Positions 16,997 through 26,164 of a stretch of 64,000 nucleotides of DNA are shown in pieces. This stretch comes from an uncultured Bacteroidales bacterium. Its GTDB lineage: Bacteria > Bacteroidota > Bacteroidia > Bacteroidales > F082. The stretch covers positions 1-64,000 of the forward strand of contig ONKA01000012.1 of NCBI GenBank assembly GCA_900318265.1, read 5' to 3'. The notes beneath the pieces were generated by a model. It saw only the letters and a list, made by a program, of their open reading frames with translations, was not told the origin of the DNA and searched no databases. Position 1 is the first letter of the stretch. Every line of letters starts with the position of its first letter. The position numbers and the translations under genes are program-made.

Positions 16997-17911
16997 TTAT
17001 TCTTGGAAAACACTTTCGTGATAGATACCCTCGCCCTCAATAACAGAGATGGCACTGAACCATCCTATCGCGTTGCAGTTGGAGAAAAGATTGGTGAACA
17101 TGGCAGGAAATGCACCCATGACAGGGTTAACCCCAACGGCAAGCTTCTGGCCTACTAAGAAGTACATATAATCCTTCGTGATGCTATTGAGTTTCACCTT
17201 CACCACATCGCCTTCGTGCATATACGACTTGTTCATGATGCCGACAGGAATCTCCATATTATCCTCCAACATCTCAGGACCATTGAAATAATAGCCCGAA
17301 TAGCCTTGCATGGGAAACAGGTTGAACAGCTTGGAAGGCCTATTCTTGAATCGCTTGCCGTTCAAGAAAAGCTCCACGTTGTAGACGATGGACGTGTCGG
17401 ACAAAGTTTGGAAATAAGGACAAACACAAACAGCTGCCTTTTCGTCGACAAAAGGAATGCCTTCTTCATTGCGTAAGGGCAAAAGCCCTACCGAGTCGAT
17501 ACCCGAGGCATTATTCGCCATCTTGACTTCGGCATACATGCGTATGGAACGCGAATACATCGTGTTCTCCTCCACCCTGATCTCAAGATGATATCTGCGG
17601 TTGGGCTTACCCGCCACCGAATCGGTCAGGTAATGACCCGGCTTGTTGTCTTGCTCATAATACCAGATGGTGTCGCCCCCACCCGCCACATACACCTGGG
17701 CACCAGTGATCATCTCAGGGTCTTCAGTGCTATACAATTCGGTGGAATAGCTGAGGATCACCTCATGACGCTTGCACTCATTGGTAATGGAGCCTTCCAC
17801 CACGGGCACTTTTCTGCCTTCAGGCATATCCATGGTGATGTCTTCGGTGCACGACGCCAGCATAACACCGAAAACAGCCAACCAACCAATATGATATTGA
17901 TGCTTTTTCAT
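16997..17911 (-). CDS. DUF4249-type lipoprotein (second of two)
   Basis: 304 aa predicted lipoprotein. The signal ends in the lipobox LASC (WLAVFGVMLASCTEDITMDMPEG), after which Cys would be lipidated. The body shares with its upstream neighbour the patterns PxVEGSITNE..HEVILSYS, GAQVYVAGGGDTIWYYE, GHYLTDSVAGKPNRRYHLEI and GYYFNGPEMLEDN.EIPVG. These fit the Bacteroidota DUF4249 family, usually encoded beside a TonB-dependent receptor. A surface-exposed accessory or ligand-binding role is inferred from that context. It starts 5 nt after the neighbouring copy and is last in a three-gene operon. Confidence 0.82.
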   Translation of the reverse strand: MKKHQYHIGWLAVFGVMLASCTEDITMDMPEGRKVPVVEGSITNECKRHEVILSYSTELYSTEDPEMITGAQVYVAGGGDTIWYYEQDNKPGHYLTDSVAGKPNRRYHLEIRVEENTMYSRSIRMYAEVKMANNASGIDSVGLLPLRNEEGIPFVDEKAAVCVCPYFQTLSDTSIVYNVELFLNGKRFKNRPSKLFNLFPMQGYSGYYFNGPEMLEDNMEIPVGIMNKSYMHEGDVVKVKLNSITKDYMYFLVGQKLAVGVNPVMGAFPAMFTNLFSNCNAIGWFSAISVIEGEGIYHESVFQE

Positions 17912-17916
17912 GGTTG

Positions 17917-18810
17917 CTATTGTTTTCGGAACACCGTTTCAGCCGACACGACCGACGCAGTGAAAAACCACCCGACACCCTCGCCCACAGGCTGGATATT
18001 GGTGCTAACATTGGCCGGTGCGCCCAGCATGGGATTGCTGCCCGTCGACAACAAAAGACTATAGAAATACAAGTAATACTCTGGCGTGATGCTGTACAAA
18101 TCCGCATGGAACCTATCGCCATCCTGCAGCTTCGACCTGCGGAAATAGCCAATCGGGATCTCCTTGTTGGATTCAAGCATTTCAGGGCCGTTCACATAAT
18201 AACCCGCGAAACCGCCTTGAGGAATCATCATACGCACCTTGAGACTGTCGGTAAGCAAAGTGTCGTTCTTCGAAACCATGGGCATATAGATAATGTTGGG
18301 GTCGGGAAGGCTTTGGAAATATGGATACAGCCATTCGATGGTATCAAATAAAAACATCGAGGGTATCGAGTCGTTCAGCCCATTGAAATGCTTCACCACC
18401 AGGCTGTCGATGCTTTCCACATTGTCGGGAATGAAGCCTTCGGAGAACAGACGCTGAACGTCTCCATCCGCTTGAGGTATTTCGACATAAAGATGATAAA
18501 GAGTGTTCTTTTTGCCAGCAACGAGGTCGGTGAAGTAATGCCCTTCTTGATCCTCGTCTTCGTGATAATACACCGTATCGACGCCATCAGTGACATACAC
18601 CGTAGCCCCGCTCACCATGTCGACCTCGTTCTGGTTGTAGAACTTGGCAGTATAGCTCAAAATGGCTTCATGCTGTTTCAATTCGTCAGTAAACGATGCC
18701 TCAACGCCAATCATGGGTTCGCCTTCCTCAACGTCGATGACGATGTCTTCCGTGCAAGCAGCCAAGCCTACAAAAGCAACAAGTGCAAATAGCCTATGCA
18801 ATCTTCTCAT
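17917..18810 (-). CDS. DUF4249-type lipoprotein (first of two)
   Basis: 297 aa predicted lipoprotein with lipobox LAAC (FALVAFVGLAACTEDIVIDVEEG). It is homologous along its length to the next gene (HEAILSYTAKFYNQNEVDMVSGATVYVTDG, GYYVNGPEMLESNKEIPIG). The two are tandem paralogues that have diverged considerably, suggesting different partner surfaces rather than a recent copy. It begins 5 nt after the stop of the TonB-dependent receptor, so it is translated from the same message. The exact ligand is unknown. Confidence 0.82.
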   Translation of the reverse strand: MRRLHRLFALVAFVGLAACTEDIVIDVEEGEPMIGVEASFTDELKQHEAILSYTAKFYNQNEVDMVSGATVYVTDGVDTVYYHEDEDQEGHYFTDLVAGKKNTLYHLYVEIPQADGDVQRLFSEGFIPDNVESIDSLVVKHFNGLNDSIPSMFLFDTIEWLYPYFQSLPDPNIIYMPMVSKNDTLLTDSLKVRMMIPQGGFAGYYVNGPEMLESNKEIPIGYFRRSKLQDGDRFHADLYSITPEYYLYFYSLLLSTGSNPMLGAPANVSTNIQPVGEGVGWFFTASVVSAETVFRKQ

Positions 18811-18815
18811 GGCGC

Positions 18816-21164
18816 TTAGTATTTGAAGTTATACGAAATGGAAGGTACTGCGGAGAACAGATACATGTTCTTCGTCACGATGCTGCCATTGTCGCCCTGG
18901 TCGAAGGTGATGGCCCAAGTGTTGTGACGGGCGTATGCGTTGTAGACCGAAACGTTGATTTCGTGCTGCCAACGGCGGTTGTCGAGCTTGCCCAGCTTAC
19001 AGGTGAACGACAAGTCAAGGCGATGATAGTCGGGATAACGGCTCTCGTTGCGTTTGCCGTTATACACTGCATAGGTCACCCCATTGAGGGTGTATTGTCC
19101 ATAAGGGAAGGTCACTGGCTGGCCTGTGTTATAGATCCAGTTGGCGGCCAAGGTGATGCGTGGCGTCAGGTCGTAACTGCCTACGATGACAATGTTGTGC
19201 GGGCGGTCGTAAGGCGAACGGTACTCCCTTCCCAAACTGATATCTTTGATGGTACGGAAGGTACGCGAATAGGTGTAGGAGACCCAACCCGTAAAATTGC
19301 CTACGTTCTTCCTAACGAGGAACTCGGCACCATAGGAACGGCCCTTGCCCACACGCAACTCACCGTCAATTAGAAGATAGCCGTATGTGATGGCGTTGTC
19401 CTTGAAATCGATGACATTCTGCATGTTCTTGTAGTACACCTCCACCGAGGTCTCGATGGCGTCGTCATGGAAATTGCGGAAATAGCCGAGAGCAAATTGG
19501 TCGCACTTCTGAGGCTTCACGTTGGGACTGGTGGGGAACCATACATCAAAGGGCAGACCTCCCGTGGCCGACGAAGCCACCTGGGCATACTGCACCGTTC
19601 GCGAATAAGAAGCTTTCACCGAAGAGTGCTCATCCAGTTGGAACTTGGCCGCGAGACGCGGCTCGGGATTGATCACCGTATTGAACACTTCCCCCTTGCC
19701 GTAATGCAAGGTATCCATCACCTCATAGAGGATGTCGTCGAAGACATACAGATCCTCCTCGCCAATGTTCTGGAAGCACGACAGCCTCATACCAGCACGG
19801 AAGGAAAGGCGCGGTGTGGGAGTGTAATCATGAGTGAAATACAAGGCATGTTCCAAGCCCTTGCGTGCCACTGACTTCGACTGATCGATTTGGAGGTACT
19901 GTGAAAGCGCTCCACCACGGTCGTCAATCTCGCCTTGTAGATACGACTGAATGCCCGTCGACAAACCGAATCGCGAGTCATGCTGTTCGTTCCAATGCAT
20001 GGCGAAGTCGTAGTTAAGGCTAGCCGCATCGGTGCCCGCACTGATGGCAAAATCGTATGGGCTGTAGTTCATGTCAATGTTATAACGATAACGCGAACCA
20101 AGGAGAGAAAGATTGGACGTCAAACGCTCGGAAAAGATATGGCTCCAACGCAAGGTAGCGCTACTGTTGCCATAGCCCAGGCCCACCATCTGCTGCATCG
20201 AGAACTGGTCGTGGCCATTGTAGAACGAGAGGAATAGTCTGTCGTTTTTGCCCAGCGACTGCGACACCTTGGCATTCACATCGTAGAAGTTGATCTTCGA
20301 CTTGTTCAAGTCCTCTCCAAGGAACGGTAGGACAAGTCCCGCATAAGTCCTGCGACCTGCCAGAAGCACAGAGGTCTTATGGTCAAACAAAGGCGTCTCA
20401 AGCATCAGATGGCTCGTCACCAAACCCACACCACCTTGCAGACTCAACCGTTTCGGCATCTCGTCTTTCACCGACACATCAAGGACAGACGACAGACGGC
20501 CACCGAAATCGGCAGGGATGTCGCCCTTGTAAAGCGTAGCATCTTTCACCACATCGTTGTTAAACACAGAGAAGAAGCCTAAGAAATGGGATGCATTGTA
20601 GATGGGTGCACCATCCAAAAGGATGAGGTTGTGGTCGGTGGCACCACCGCGCACACTGAAGCCCGACGAGCCCTCGGAGGCCGACTGCACGCCCGGCAGC
20701 AGTGTGATGGACTTGATGACGTCCACCTCGCCCATCAAGGCAGGGATCTTCTTGATGGTAATCATGTCGAGCGTCTGCACACTCATCGCCAAGGCAGTCA
20801 CGTTGCGGTCCTTGCGTTCGCTGGTAACCTGAACCTCGGAGAGCTTTTCCGACACGGGTTGCAACTTAATGTTGAGTGTCAACGGCTTAGTTCCGACAGT
20901 GACCTTTTTGTACACCGTGGTATAGCCGATGTAGGAGATGCGCAGCGAATGCTCACCGATGGGCAGACTTAGTTCATAATGGCCTCGCTCATCGGTCGTG
21001 GTACCCAACTGCAACTGCTCCTCATAGAGGGAAACGCCAATCAAGGTAGTACTTGACTCTGCGTCCTTAACCACACCCACGATTTGTCCAAATTGTTGGG
21101 CAAACGCGCTGAGTGTCAGTCCAAAAAGACATAAAAACAAAAATGTTATTTTTCGATGCATCAT
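18816..21164 (-). CDS. TonB-dependent outer-membrane receptor with carboxypeptidase-like regulatory domain
   Basis: About 782 aa. Signal peptide (MHRKITFLFLCLFGLTLSAFAQQ), then a CarboxypepD-reg-like beta domain (about residues 25-105; GQIVGVVKDAESSTTLIGVSLYEEQLQLGTTTDERGHYELSLPIG). The plug domain follows (TLLPGVQSASEGSSGFSVRGGATDHNLILLDGAPIYNASHFLG) and a 22-strand-type barrel ends in an aromatic residue (SISYNFKY). It imports an unknown ligand using TonB-ExbBD energy. The frame opens at 21185, but that codon lies inside the -7 element at 21183-21190. The tandem ATGs at 21164/21161 are therefore the likely start. It is first in an operon with two DUF4249 lipoproteins. Confidence 0.9.
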   Translation of the reverse strand: MMHRKITFLFLCLFGLTLSAFAQQFGQIVGVVKDAESSTTLIGVSLYEEQLQLGTTTDERGHYELSLPIGEHSLRISYIGYTTVYKKVTVGTKPLTLNIKLQPVSEKLSEVQVTSERKDRNVTALAMSVQTLDMITIKKIPALMGEVDVIKSITLLPGVQSASEGSSGFSVRGGATDHNLILLDGAPIYNASHFLGFFSVFNNDVVKDATLYKGDIPADFGGRLSSVLDVSVKDEMPKRLSLQGGVGLVTSHLMLETPLFDHKTSVLLAGRRTYAGLVLPFLGEDLNKSKINFYDVNAKVSQSLGKNDRLFLSFYNGHDQFSMQQMVGLGYGNSSATLRWSHIFSERLTSNLSLLGSRYRYNIDMNYSPYDFAISAGTDAASLNYDFAMHWNEQHDSRFGLSTGIQSYLQGEIDDRGGALSQYLQIDQSKSVARKGLEHALYFTHDYTPTPRLSFRAGMRLSCFQNIGEEDLYVFDDILYEVMDTLHYGKGEVFNTVINPEPRLAAKFQLDEHSSVKASYSRTVQYAQVASSATGGLPFDVWFPTSPNVKPQKCDQFALGYFRNFHDDAIETSVEVYYKNMQNVIDFKDNAITYGYLLIDGELRVGKGRSYGAEFLVRKNVGNFTGWVSYTYSRTFRTIKDISLGREYRSPYDRPHNIVIVGSYDLTPRITLAANWIYNTGQPVTFPYGQYTLNGVTYAVYNGKRNESRYPDYHRLDLSFTCKLGKLDNRRWQHEINVSVYNAYARHNTWAITFDQGDNGSIVTKNMYLFSAVPSISYNFKY

Positions 21165-21182
21165 AATTTCGATAATATTTTG

Positions 21183-21190
21183 CAAAAATA
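21183..21190 (-). promoter_or_regulatory. -7 promoter element for the TonB receptor operon
   Basis: TATTTTTG on the minus strand, about 18 nt before the tandem ATGs at 21164/21161. Confidence 0.7.
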
Positions 21191-21201
21191 CGAAACAATC
21201 A

Positions 21202-22443
21202 TTAAAGCAGGCCTATTATTTCCATCAAACTCCTCACTTCATACGTACATTCTCCTTCTACTCTATCCTCGGTCGGATGAAACAGGAGCGTGTCCATACC
21301 CGCGGCTCGAGCCCCATCGATATCGACTGCCATCTCATCCCCAATCATCAGACTATCTTCGGCCTTGGCTCCTGCCTTACGCAAGGCATAGTGAAAAATC
21401 TCGGGGTTGGGTTTCTTCACGCCCACTTCCTCCGAAACGGTCAAGGTCTCAAAATAAGGCTCCAAGCCCGATCCGCTCAACTTGGTGTGCTGCACTTCTT
21501 GGAATCCGTTGGTAATCAAATGCAGATGATATTTCGGTTTCAGATACTCCAGCAATTCCATCGTGCCTGGCACCAGCCTGACGATACGTGGCGACCAATA
21601 CACATAGTCTTCACTGAGATGGTCGGCCAAGTCCGTGTCGTGGATGCCATAATGCTCCAAAGGAAGCACAAAGCGAGTACGGTTCAATTCATCCTTTGTG
21701 ATTTTGTCAGCGCGATACAGCACCCACAATTGCTCGTTCAAGGGATGATACACTTCATGAAACTCGTGTGCGCTTGGGATGCCAAGACTTTTCAGGTTGT
21801 ATTTCTCATAAATGCGCTCAAAGGCCACCTCAGCAGCGGCATCGAAGTCCCACAATGTGCGATCGAGGTCGAAGAAGATGTGCTGATACTTTTTTAATGA
21901 TGAATGATGGGGTTCCATCTGCATTCGGCATTTCATTTGGCGTTGCCATTCGAATAATGCAACCGCAGCGGCATGGCTGACGTTGAGCGAACGTGTAGGA
22001 CCTGGAACGGGGATATAGACCACCATGTCGCATTGGGTCAACAAGTCTTCGCTCAGGCCGTTGCGTTCACTGCCCACGATGAAGGCCACATCTTCGGGAA
22101 GTGGAGTATCGTAGATGCAGGTGGCATTGTCGGCCGTCTCGATGGCAACGATTTTTTTACCTTCAGGAACAATCTTCCGAAGGTCGTCGCCATCGTAGAA
22201 ATACCAACGGATATTGTCGCGGCTCGAAGCGGCGGCACGACGCACCTTGCCAAGGCGATGTTCGTCCTCGCTACCTAAGAAGCAAATCTCTGAAGCACCA
22301 ATATTGTCGGCCAAACGAATCATGGCTCCCATATTGTCGGGCGTCATCAGGTGGTCGGCAATAAGGAGTGGACGCGGCACGTGCTCGTACAAGGACTCTG
22401 GATTAAGCTTGCCAAACAAATCGTTGGATTTCAGATAGGCCAT
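21202..22443 (-). CDS. Fusion of a SpoU/TrmH-type RNA 2'-O-methyltransferase and a YjjG-like HAD phosphatase
   Basis: 413 aa. The N-terminal part (about residues 1-175) is a SPOUT methyltransferase: PLLIADHLMTPDNMGAMIRLADNIGAS (motif 1), AFIVGSERNGLSEDLL (motif 2) and VYIPVPGPTRSLNVSHAAAVALFEWQRQ (motif 3, S-adenosylmethionine knot). The C-terminal part (from about residue 190) is a HAD hydrolase: HIFFDLDRTLWDFD (DxD nucleophile motif), LITNGFQEVQ (motif II), VGVKKPNPEIF and MIGDEMAVDIDGARAAGM (motifs III/IV), best matching YjjG-type nucleotidases. The two are normally separate proteins. The linker contains MQMEPHHSSLKKYQ, which may include the ancestral HAD start. ATG 22443 lies 8 nt after the stop of the upstream C25 gene, so they may be co-transcribed. 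Confidence 0.85.
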   Translation of the reverse strand: MAYLKSNDLFGKLNPESLYEHVPRPLLIADHLMTPDNMGAMIRLADNIGASEICFLGSEDEHRLGKVRRAAASSRDNIRWYFYDGDDLRKIVPEGKKIVAIETADNATCIYDTPLPEDVAFIVGSERNGLSEDLLTQCDMVVYIPVPGPTRSLNVSHAAAVALFEWQRQMKCRMQMEPHHSSLKKYQHIFFDLDRTLWDFDAAAEVAFERIYEKYNLKSLGIPSAHEFHEVYHPLNEQLWVLYRADKITKDELNRTRFVLPLEHYGIHDTDLADHLSEDYVYWSPRIVRLVPGTMELLEYLKPKYHLHLITNGFQEVQHTKLSGSGLEPYFETLTVSEEVGVKKPNPEIFHYALRKAGAKAEDSLMIGDEMAVDIDGARAAGMDTLLFHPTEDRVEGECTYEVRSLMEIIGLL

Positions 22444-22451
22444 ATCGAAGG

Positions 22452-25400
22452 TTATTTCACAATGACTTTCTTCACCACGACAGCTGATGCTGTGGCAATT
22501 TGCAGGTAATACAAACCTTGTGGCAAGTCGCCGCAACGGAGTTGTGCCTCTCCTCCACTTTCGCCTTGAGCCACTATCTGTCCTAGGGCATTGAAGAGGG
22601 CATAATCGAAAGGCTGTCCCAAGGCGACATGGAGCATCTCATCAACGGGATTGGGATAGATGCTGACTTCATTTGCAGGTTCATCAAGTCCTACCATCGT
22701 AACCTCCACCTCGACAAAGGCAGGCAAAGAAGTGTGATGCTCGGCATCGATGGCGGTGACGCTATAGAGGTAAGTACCGACACTGGTATACTGCATGAAG
22801 GAGGTCTCCGTTTGCGTGGCAATGATCTCACCATCACGACGAATCGTATAATTCTCGACTCCAGGCATGCCCTGCCAGGTCAGCGTGACTTGGTTGAGGT
22901 TGACTTGAGCCTGCACTGTCAAAGCTGGCAAGAAGGTGATGGACGTCGCAGACGGGAATTGCACATCGTCGATCCAGCAGCAGTCGTCGCCATAGCTGCC
23001 ACTACCGTTTTTCATGTAAATCCATTTGAACTTGTGGGTTCCAGGCGACACAGTGAATACCTCGCGGCTCCAGTCCACCTCGCCTGACCAAACGCCCATG
23101 GTTTGGTTGTCGATATAGAAAGTAAGATTGTCCTTATCGGCTTCTGAACAGATTTTCTTGAAGAATCCGATCTCGCCTACTTCATCAACCGTCATCTCCA
23201 CCTGAAGCGTGGTGAGATTCGTATGATTGATGGAACCCGAACGGGCACTGTAGGTTCCCGTATTGGCCGTGCTGCTGTCGATATACCATTGGCTGCCGCC
23301 CAAACTCTCCCAAGCGAAGGAGGAGAAATCACCCGTCTCAAAGGTCTCCTTGATGGTACCTATATTGAGCAATTCCACGCCGCCCAACGTGTAACGCAAT
23401 GCGTCAAAGAGATACTGCACCTCAATGCTGGAGTTGTTGGGAATCTGGCTCGAAGTGGTGAAGGAGGCTGTCACCAAAGCAGTTTGTCCGGCAGGAATGA
23501 CGCCCATGGCATAATTGGTTTGGCTGAAGTTGAGGTCAGTGGTACTGCTGAAAAGCTGCAGACGGGCATCACAGGCATCGGAAGAACCGATGTTTTTGAT
23601 GCCAACAAGGAGTTGTCCGTTGCCACCAGGATTGACTATATTCACAGGCCGAAACTCTGATAAGGCGAAGGCCGGTGCATGGAGCGTCATGCGGAACTGG
23701 CTCGTCCACGTCTGGTTGCCGACGTTACAGGCCAAGGTAAAATAGGCCTGCTCGCCGTCAACAATGGATTCATCGACGGCAATCCTAAAGACATTCGCGA
23801 TGGTATAAGCCGTCATTGAACCCATAGATTGAATCGAAGCAGTGCCGTTGACAATCGTCACTTTCGGAGAATCGGAGGACAAAACGACCTGCACATTGGA
23901 TGCTGTTTGGTTGCCAATGTTTTTGAGGGTCACGTCGAGGCCCACCGTCTCGCCATAGTCGGCCTGACCATTAGCATCGTTTACAGAATGGCTGTCGTAT
24001 GTAAGGTAGGCACCGTTGGCAGGAATGATATCGATATTTCTGACCTCGGTGACTTTATTGAAGCCCGTCACAACGAGTTTTGCCATCCCCACCTCAGCAG
24101 GACTTTCAAAGGTAAGCGTGGCCTGTCCGTTAACGACAGGTGCACAACAGATCACTTGCCCGTCAACGGAAAGAGTGGCAAGGGCATAGTCGGCATCGGC
24201 CGTAAGGCGAAGCTCAGTCTGACCCAAAAAGATGGCCGGGGGTTGTATGCCGACATTGAGCTCGGTAGGCGTGTCGGTGCGCAGCATCAGGCTGGGGTCG
24301 CCAAAAAGAATCCATGTGTTGTGGGTATCGCCATGATCGCTGGGATGCAGATCCAATATCTTCATGTTGCCGTTGAGCGATGCACCGCCTAAAGTATGAT
24401 GGAATTGGTCAGGCGAACGCCATTCGCACAACACATTCACCATCTCGTCTTGCCCCGTCATGGGCGGTTGCCAAGGTTGGTTGATGTAAGAGAACATACC
24501 GCCAATGGCACCTGTGGGGGCGCCTGTCGTACCGTTGGTGGCTCGCATCCAAGCCTCGGCAAAACAAGTCGAGTTGAACTGCCCGTTGAGGCAAGCCGTC
24601 GACCAGATGAAAGGCCACTTGTAATCGTTCTCCAATGCGTTCACATGACTATTATTGAAAGAACCCACATACCATCCCGTCACTGAGCCATGGTTGCAAT
24701 AGTTGCAGATGCCAGCGCCCGCGTTGAAATCGGCACTCAGCATGGCGGCATTGGTACCTACGCCCACGCCAAGGTAATGCCGCGACACGTCGCTATAAGT
24801 GTAATGCATTAAAGTGTCGCGGATGTACTCCATGTGGATATAGTCCGACTCGCCACCGTTGTGACCACTGCCCGAGCCTTCTGTTGAGCCTATGCCTATG
24901 CCCTTGCCAAGCCAGTCGGCATTGGCAGGCATGTCACGCTCGTAATAGATCACTTTGATCACCTGGTTTTGCACGTCGGCCACGCTCTCCACGGAGAAAC
25001 GACCCACAAAGACCTCGGGGTAATTGTCTGAGCCTTCGAGCTGTCCCAGCCAGATGTCGGAGCGTCCGCCATTCGTCAGCTTAGGCGTTATGTCGTTGTA
25101 GTCGCCCACAAGCAGCACATAGCACAAGTTCTCATTGGAGTTGTTGTAGTGGCTGAGGATGTACGATTTGATTTGGTCGATGTTGTTACCGCCGATGTCA
25201 CTGAGGTTGACCATGGTCGTTGGCCTACCCGACTCGTTTTTCCAATTCACGAAGGGCTGCATGGCAGCAAGAGAATTTGACGGACAGATGACCAACATCT
25301 CGCCTTCATCGGGGATAAAATTGTATTTGGCTGCACGCTCACGATAGTTGACGAAGCGATGCCGATACATAGCTTCGGCCTCAGGTGCCATCTTCGTCTG

Positions 25401-26033
25401 ACTTGACTTGCGGCTCATCTTGACATTGCTGCCCTTATTGCCTGTCTTACACAGGGTCAGCGTCAGTTGGGTATAGACCCTAAGTGTCTTTGTAACGGGA
25501 TTGTAAGCGAAAGGATAAACCAAAATGTTTTGTCCACGGAAGTCACGCAGGATGTAGGGAGCATCAAGGCTTGCTTGTGTGCTAGGGAAAAAGCGGTTTT
25601 GCGTGTAAGCCTCGCCGTAGCGGAACGGAACCTCATCCGGGTCAACCTGACGGCTGAGATTACCTTTTGAAGGGGCCACTTCGATGCCTTCAAAGTCTTG
25701 ATAGCGCGACTCCTTGACCCGAACCTCCATCTCTGCCATGTCGTCGATGAGCACGGGCACGGCATAGAGCGGCAAGTCGGGCGCGCCTTCTTCCAAAATG
25801 GAGGCCATCTTGGGCATGGTGATGATATACTGCTTGCCTTGAGGCGTGTTAACTTCCTCCTTGAAGAAACCACCCAAGGTGACACAAACCTCTGTGGCTT
25901 GTTCCGTGTCAGAGAGCAGTTTGACCTTGGGGGCGACAGCTTGCGAGCTGCCGGCAGCAATCCATTCCTGAGCCCAAGCGCCGAAGGTTAGCATGACGAG
26001 GGCTAATGTGATGAGTAGTGGCTTTTTCCGCAT
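22452..26033 (-). CDS. Gingipain-like C25 cysteine protease with T9SS type A sorting domain (third copy)
   Basis: About 1193 aa. Signal peptide (MRKKPLLITLALVMLTFGAWAQ), gingipain-type propeptide, C25 catalytic domain with His in CNYCNHGSVTGW and Cys in STACLNGQFN, and immunoglobulin-like domains. A beta-jellyroll-like region with ETFETGDFSSFAWESLGGSQWYIDSS and CCWIDDVQFP resembles gingipain adhesin/cleaved-adhesin modules. A fibronectin III-like module and a T9SS sorting domain (VSIYPNPVDEMLHVAL to the end) follow. It is closest to the second C25 gene in its N-terminal half but has a different C-terminal set of modules. The frame opens at 26063, but the -7 element at 26071-26078 leaves no room for that start; ATG 26033 is chosen. 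Confidence 0.9.
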   Translation of the reverse strand: MRKKPLLITLALVMLTFGAWAQEWIAAGSSQAVAPKVKLLSDTEQATEVCVTLGGFFKEEVNTPQGKQYIITMPKMASILEEGAPDLPLYAVPVLIDDMAEMEVRVKESRYQDFEGIEVAPSKGNLSRQVDPDEVPFRYGEAYTQNRFFPSTQASLDAPYILRDFRGQNILVYPFAYNPVTKTLRVYTQLTLTLCKTGNKGSNVKMSRKSSQTKMAPEAEAMYRHRFVNYRERAAKYNFIPDEGEMLVICPSNSLAAMQPFVNWKNESGRPTTMVNLSDIGGNNIDQIKSYILSHYNNSNENLCYVLLVGDYNDITPKLTNGGRSDIWLGQLEGSDNYPEVFVGRFSVESVADVQNQVIKVIYYERDMPANADWLGKGIGIGSTEGSGSGHNGGESDYIHMEYIRDTLMHYTYSDVSRHYLGVGVGTNAAMLSADFNAGAGICNYCNHGSVTGWYVGSFNNSHVNALENDYKWPFIWSTACLNGQFNSTCFAEAWMRATNGTTGAPTGAIGGMFSYINQPWQPPMTGQDEMVNVLCEWRSPDQFHHTLGGASLNGNMKILDLHPSDHGDTHNTWILFGDPSLMLRTDTPTELNVGIQPPAIFLGQTELRLTADADYALATLSVDGQVICCAPVVNGQATLTFESPAEVGMAKLVVTGFNKVTEVRNIDIIPANGAYLTYDSHSVNDANGQADYGETVGLDVTLKNIGNQTASNVQVVLSSDSPKVTIVNGTASIQSMGSMTAYTIANVFRIAVDESIVDGEQAYFTLACNVGNQTWTSQFRMTLHAPAFALSEFRPVNIVNPGGNGQLLVGIKNIGSSDACDARLQLFSSTTDLNFSQTNYAMGVIPAGQTALVTASFTTSSQIPNNSSIEVQYLFDALRYTLGGVELLNIGTIKETFETGDFSSFAWESLGGSQWYIDSSTANTGTYSARSGSINHTNLTTLQVEMTVDEVGEIGFFKKICSEADKDNLTFYIDNQTMGVWSGEVDWSREVFTVSPGTHKFKWIYMKNGSGSYGDDCCWIDDVQFPSATSITFLPALTVQAQVNLNQVTLTWQGMPGVENYTIRRDGEIIATQTETSFMQYTSVGTYLYSVTAIDAEHHTSLPAFVEVEVTMVGLDEPANEVSIYPNPVDEMLHVALGQPFDYALFNALGQIVAQGESGGEAQLRCGDLPQGLYYLQIATASAVVVKKVIVK

Positions 26034-26070
26034 GGCATAGTGGTTTTGGTGGCTTTTCCGCAATTTGCCG

Positions 26071-26078
26071 CAAAGATA
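26071..26078 (-). promoter_or_regulatory. -7 promoter element for the third C25 gene
   Basis: TATCTTTG on the minus strand, about 38 nt before ATG 26033, immediately after the ftsZ terminator. Confidence 0.7.
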
Positions 26079-26081
26079 GAC

Positions 26082-26114
26082 AAAAATCGCAGAACCCGCA
26101 TTACGGGTTCTGCG
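26082..26114 (-). terminator. Intrinsic terminator after ftsZ
   Basis: CGCAGAACCCG and CGGGTTCTGCG form a perfect 11-bp stem with a 5-nt loop, followed on the minus strand by five T bases. It closes the dcw cluster. Confidence 0.85.
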
Positions 26115-26164
26115 AAAAAACCAATAGTCTGTATTGATAATGCAAATAGTTAGGTTGCGAACGT

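Noticed and set aside
9000-26100. The protease region as a prophage or integrated island
   Set aside because: No integrase, transposase, tRNA target or attachment repeats were seen, and promoters are of the same type as for neighbouring core genes.
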